Origin: JBEKEX01 sp050013615
GTDB lineage: Bacteria; Chloroflexota; Anaerolineae; Anaerolineales; Anaerolineaceae
Assembly: GCA_050013615.1 (NCBI GenBank)
Contig: JBEKEX010000116.1
Location: forward strand, 1 to 8,403
Length of the DNA stretch: 8,403 nucleotides
Direction of reading: 5' to 3'
The notes beneath the pieces are model-generated. The model was not told the DNA's origin. It saw nothing but the letters and a program-made list of their open reading frames with translations, and did no database searches. Positions 6,525 to 8,403 of the stretch are shown here, piece by piece; the first letter of the stretch is position 1, and every line of letters begins with the position of its first letter. Position numbers and translations under genes: made by a program.

Positions 6525-8072
6525 ATGAGCGAAGAGATCATTCACCACCTGGAAGAAAAACGAACCGCTGCACTCAAAGGAGGCGGAGAGCCGCAAATCG
6601 AAAAGCAGCACGCCAAAGGGAAGCTGACCGCCCGCGAGCGCATCGAAAAGCTGCTCGACCTGCATACCTTCATCGAAACGGGGCTATTCGTCACCCACCG
6701 CGCCAAGGGGTTTGGGATGGAGAACTCCCACCCCGCCACCGATGGCGTCATCACCGGCTGGGGTAAAATCGACGGACGGCTGGTCTACGTCTACGCCCAA
6801 GATTTCACCATCCTGGGGGGCTCGCTGGGCGAGGCGCACGGGAAAAAGATTGCTGACCTGATGGACTTAGCTTATCAGAACGGTGCGCCCATCATCGGCC
6901 TGAACGATTCGGGTGGGGCGCGCATCCAGGAAGGCGTCGATTCGCTGGCCGCCTACGGAGAGATATTCTTTCGCAACACACGCGCCTCGGGTGTCATCCC
7001 CCAAATCTCGGTCATCCTGGGGCCATGCGCCGGTGGCGCGGTCTATTCCCCGGCCATCACCGATTTCATCTTCATGGTCGATTCCACCGCCTACATGTTC
7101 ATCACCGGCCCCGAAGTGGTCAAGGCAGTCACCCACGAGGCCGTGGATGCCACTACCCTGGGTGGCACCGATGTGCACCGGCAGAAAAGCGGGATTGCTC
7201 ATTTCACCGCGCCAGACGAGGAGGCCTTGTTCAACCAATTGCGGCACCTGCTCTCGTTCCTGCCACCCAATAACCTGACTCCCCCACCCTACGAGCCGCC
7301 ATCGGACGACCCGCAGCGGTTGGTGCCGGAACTGGAACAGATCGTCCCCCTGGACCCGCAGCAGCCCTACGACGTCCACACGGTGATCAACGCCATCGTG
7401 GACGACAATGAATTCCTCGAGGTGCTGCCGAGTTATGCCATGAACATCGTGGTAGGCTTCGCCCGCCTGGACGGCCATCCGGTGGGAGTCGTCGCCAACC
7501 AACCCGGCTACCTAGCGGGAGTGCTGGACATCAATGCCTCGGATAAAGGAGCGCGCTTCATCCGCTTCTGTGACGCCTTCCACTTCCCGCTCGTGACGCT
7601 GGTGGATACCCCCGGGTTTCTGCCGGGGATCGAGCAGGAGCACAACGGCATCATCCGGCATGGGGCAAAAATGATCTATGCCTACGCCGAAGCGACCGTG
7701 CCAAAAGTGGCTATCATCCTGCGCAAGGCCTACGGGGGTGCCTACATCGTCATGAGCTCGAAGCATTTGCGCTGCGATTACAACCTGGCCTGGCCGCAAG
7801 CCGAGATCGCCGTGATGGGGCCGGAGGGTGCGGTCAAAATCGTCTTCAAGAAAGAGATCGACGCTGCAGAAGATCCAACTGCCGCGGCGGCCGAACGCAC
7901 CCGCCAATATCGCGAAGAGTTTGCCAATCCCTACCTGGCAGCCTCGCGCGGCTATATCGACGACGTGATCGTGCCGGCCGAAAGCCGCCTGCGCCTGATC
8001 GCCGCCCTGGAAACCCTGCGCGACAAACGCCAGGAAACGCCGGCGCGCAAGCACGGCAACATTCCCCTCTAG
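6525..8072 (+). CDS. acyl-CoA carboxylase carboxyltransferase (beta) subunit, PccB/AccB type
   Basis: 515 residues, full length for the fused carboxyltransferase of acyl-CoA carboxylases, ending in the family-typical KHGNIPL. It moves CO2 from carboxybiotin to an acyl-CoA in the cytosol. The N-terminal crotonase-fold domain has DSGGARIQEG (from Asp128) and CAGGAVY (168-174, oxyanion-hole glycines). The C-terminal domain has DTPGFLPGIEQEHNGIIRHG and RKAYGGAYIVM (400-410). In Streptomyces acyl-CoA carboxylases the residue after GGAY sets substrate choice: Asp goes with propionyl-CoA only, Ile with enzymes that also use acetyl-CoA. Here it is Ile408, so malonyl-CoA production is plausible; this rests on remembered literature and one residue. 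The biotin carboxylase gene follows 12 bases later. Methylmalonyl-CoA decarboxylase alpha or transcarboxylase 12S subunits are related alternatives, made unlikely by that neighbour. Confidence 0.92.
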   Translation: MSEEIIHHLEEKRTAALKGGGEPQIEKQHAKGKLTARERIEKLLDLHTFIETGLFVTHRAKGFGMENSHPATDGVITGWGKIDGRLVYVYAQDFTILGGSLGEAHGKKIADLMDLAYQNGAPIIGLNDSGGARIQEGVDSLAAYGEIFFRNTRASGVIPQISVILGPCAGGAVYSPAITDFIFMVDSTAYMFITGPEVVKAVTHEAVDATTLGGTDVHRQKSGIAHFTAPDEEALFNQLRHLLSFLPPNNLTPPPYEPPSDDPQRLVPELEQIVPLDPQQPYDVHTVINAIVDDNEFLEVLPSYAMNIVVGFARLDGHPVGVVANQPGYLAGVLDINASDKGARFIRFCDAFHFPLVTLVDTPGFLPGIEQEHNGIIRHGAKMIYAYAEATVPKVAIILRKAYGGAYIVMSSKHLRCDYNLAWPQAEIAVMGPEGAVKIVFKKEIDAAEDPTAAAAERTRQYREEFANPYLAASRGYIDDVIVPAESRLRLIAALETLRDKRQETPARKHGNIPL

Positions 8073-8079
8073 AAAGGTG
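8073..8079 (+). promoter_or_regulatory. ribosome-binding site of the biotin carboxylase gene
   Basis: AAAGGTG begins right after the carboxyltransferase stop and ends 5 bases before the ATG at 8085. It is the strongest Shine-Dalgarno match in the window and fixes the start of the last gene. Confidence 0.75.
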
Positions 8080-8084
8080 CTCAC

Positions 8085-8403
8085 ATGAAAGTCCTTGTCG
8101 CCAATCGAGGGGAGATTGCTGTGCGGGTGCTGCGTGCCTGCCGTGAATTGGGGTTCCCCAGTGTCGCCATCTATTCCGAAGTCGACGCCGAAGCCATGCA
8201 CACACGCTATGCCGACGAAGCCGTGCTGATCGGACCGGCTTCGGCAGCGGAGAGCTATCTCAACATCGAAAAAGTGTTGAAAGCGGCCAAAGAAACCGGG
8301 GCAGATGCCATCCATCCCGGCTATGGCTTTCTCTCCGAAAACTTCGAGTTCGCCCAAGCCGTCGAAGACGCCGGGTTGATCTTCATCGGGCCACAACCTG
8401 AGA
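8085..8403 (+). CDS. accC: biotin carboxylase (AccC/PccA type), N-terminal part (3' partial)
   Basis: 106 residues are visible before the window ends, and the frame is open at the edge. The start, MKVLVANRGEIAVRVLRACR, and ADAIHPGYGFLSEN (from about 73) are hallmarks of the biotin carboxylase N-terminal domain that precedes the ATP-grasp domain. The enzyme carboxylates biotin with ATP and bicarbonate, and the carboxyl group is then passed to the carboxyltransferase encoded just upstream. The two genes are 12 bases apart and surely cotranscribed. The missing part decides whether a biotin carrier domain is fused at the C-terminus (alpha-subunit type, about 580-670 residues) or lies on a separate gene (AccC type, about 450 residues). 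Confidence 0.95.
   Translation, partial: MKVLVANRGEIAVRVLRACRELGFPSVAIYSEVDAEAMHTRYADEAVLIGPASAAESYLNIEKVLKAAKETGADAIHPGYGFLSENFEFAQAVEDAGLIFIGPQPE

Noticed and set aside
6525..8072. Methylmalonyl-CoA decarboxylase alpha subunit (sodium pump) as the identity of the carboxyltransferase.
   Set aside because: The sequence family is close, but the next gene is a biotin carboxylase rather than a membrane decarboxylase subunit, and Ile408 and the KHGNIPL end fit acyl-CoA carboxylases.
7512..8396. Long open frame of 294 codons on the minus strand.
   Set aside because: It lies opposite the carboxyltransferase and biotin carboxylase genes, whose motifs are certain. Its translation shows no family motif, and such shadow frames are common opposite GC-rich coding DNA.

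Overview
This window reads as one forward-strand biosynthetic block of about 57-60% GC with essentially no spare DNA. Seven genes run head to tail, with junctions of a 4-base overlap or gaps of 2 to 49 bases. Both ends are cut: the first gene has lost its 5' part and the last its 3' part. No RNA gene, mobile element, CRISPR array or long repeat was seen. No intergenic stretch approaches 300 bases.

Bases 1-6475 hold a secondary-lipid (polyunsaturated-fatty-acid-synthase type) cluster in the classical order A-B-C-D-E. The genes are: the C-terminal dehydratase end of a PfaA-like iterative synthase; a PfaB-like protein with a dead ketosynthase-like half and an intact acyltransferase; a short PfaC-like protein that is only a FabA-type double-hotdog dehydratase; a PfaD flavin enoyl reductase; and an Sfp-type phosphopantetheinyl transferase that would activate the carrier-protein domains expected upstream. 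Bases 6525-8403 hold a biotin-dependent acyl-CoA carboxylase: a complete carboxyltransferase beta subunit and the start of its biotin carboxylase. A specificity-pocket residue in the carboxyltransferase (Ile408, where propionyl-CoA enzymes carry Asp) fits use of acetyl-CoA. The pair could therefore supply malonyl-CoA, the extender the synthase needs.

The proposed workflow is inference from family knowledge. The carboxylase makes malonyl-CoA and the acyltransferase loads it. The upstream PfaA (KS, carrier proteins and KR, not visible here) condenses and ketoreduces, the dehydratases remove water, PfaD reduces enoyl groups, and the transferase installs the pantetheine arms. The main oddity is that the PfaC-like protein lacks the KS-CLF pair and the second FabA-like dehydratase of marine EPA/DHA synthases. 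The product is thus probably not a standard EPA or DHA and may be an unknown lipid.

The organism is bacterial. The GC content, the weak ribosome-binding sites on the lipid genes and a two-gene acyl-CoA carboxylase with a fused carboxyltransferase would suit Chloroflexota (for example Anaerolineae). A deltaproteobacterial or other source cannot be excluded, and taxonomic confidence is low.
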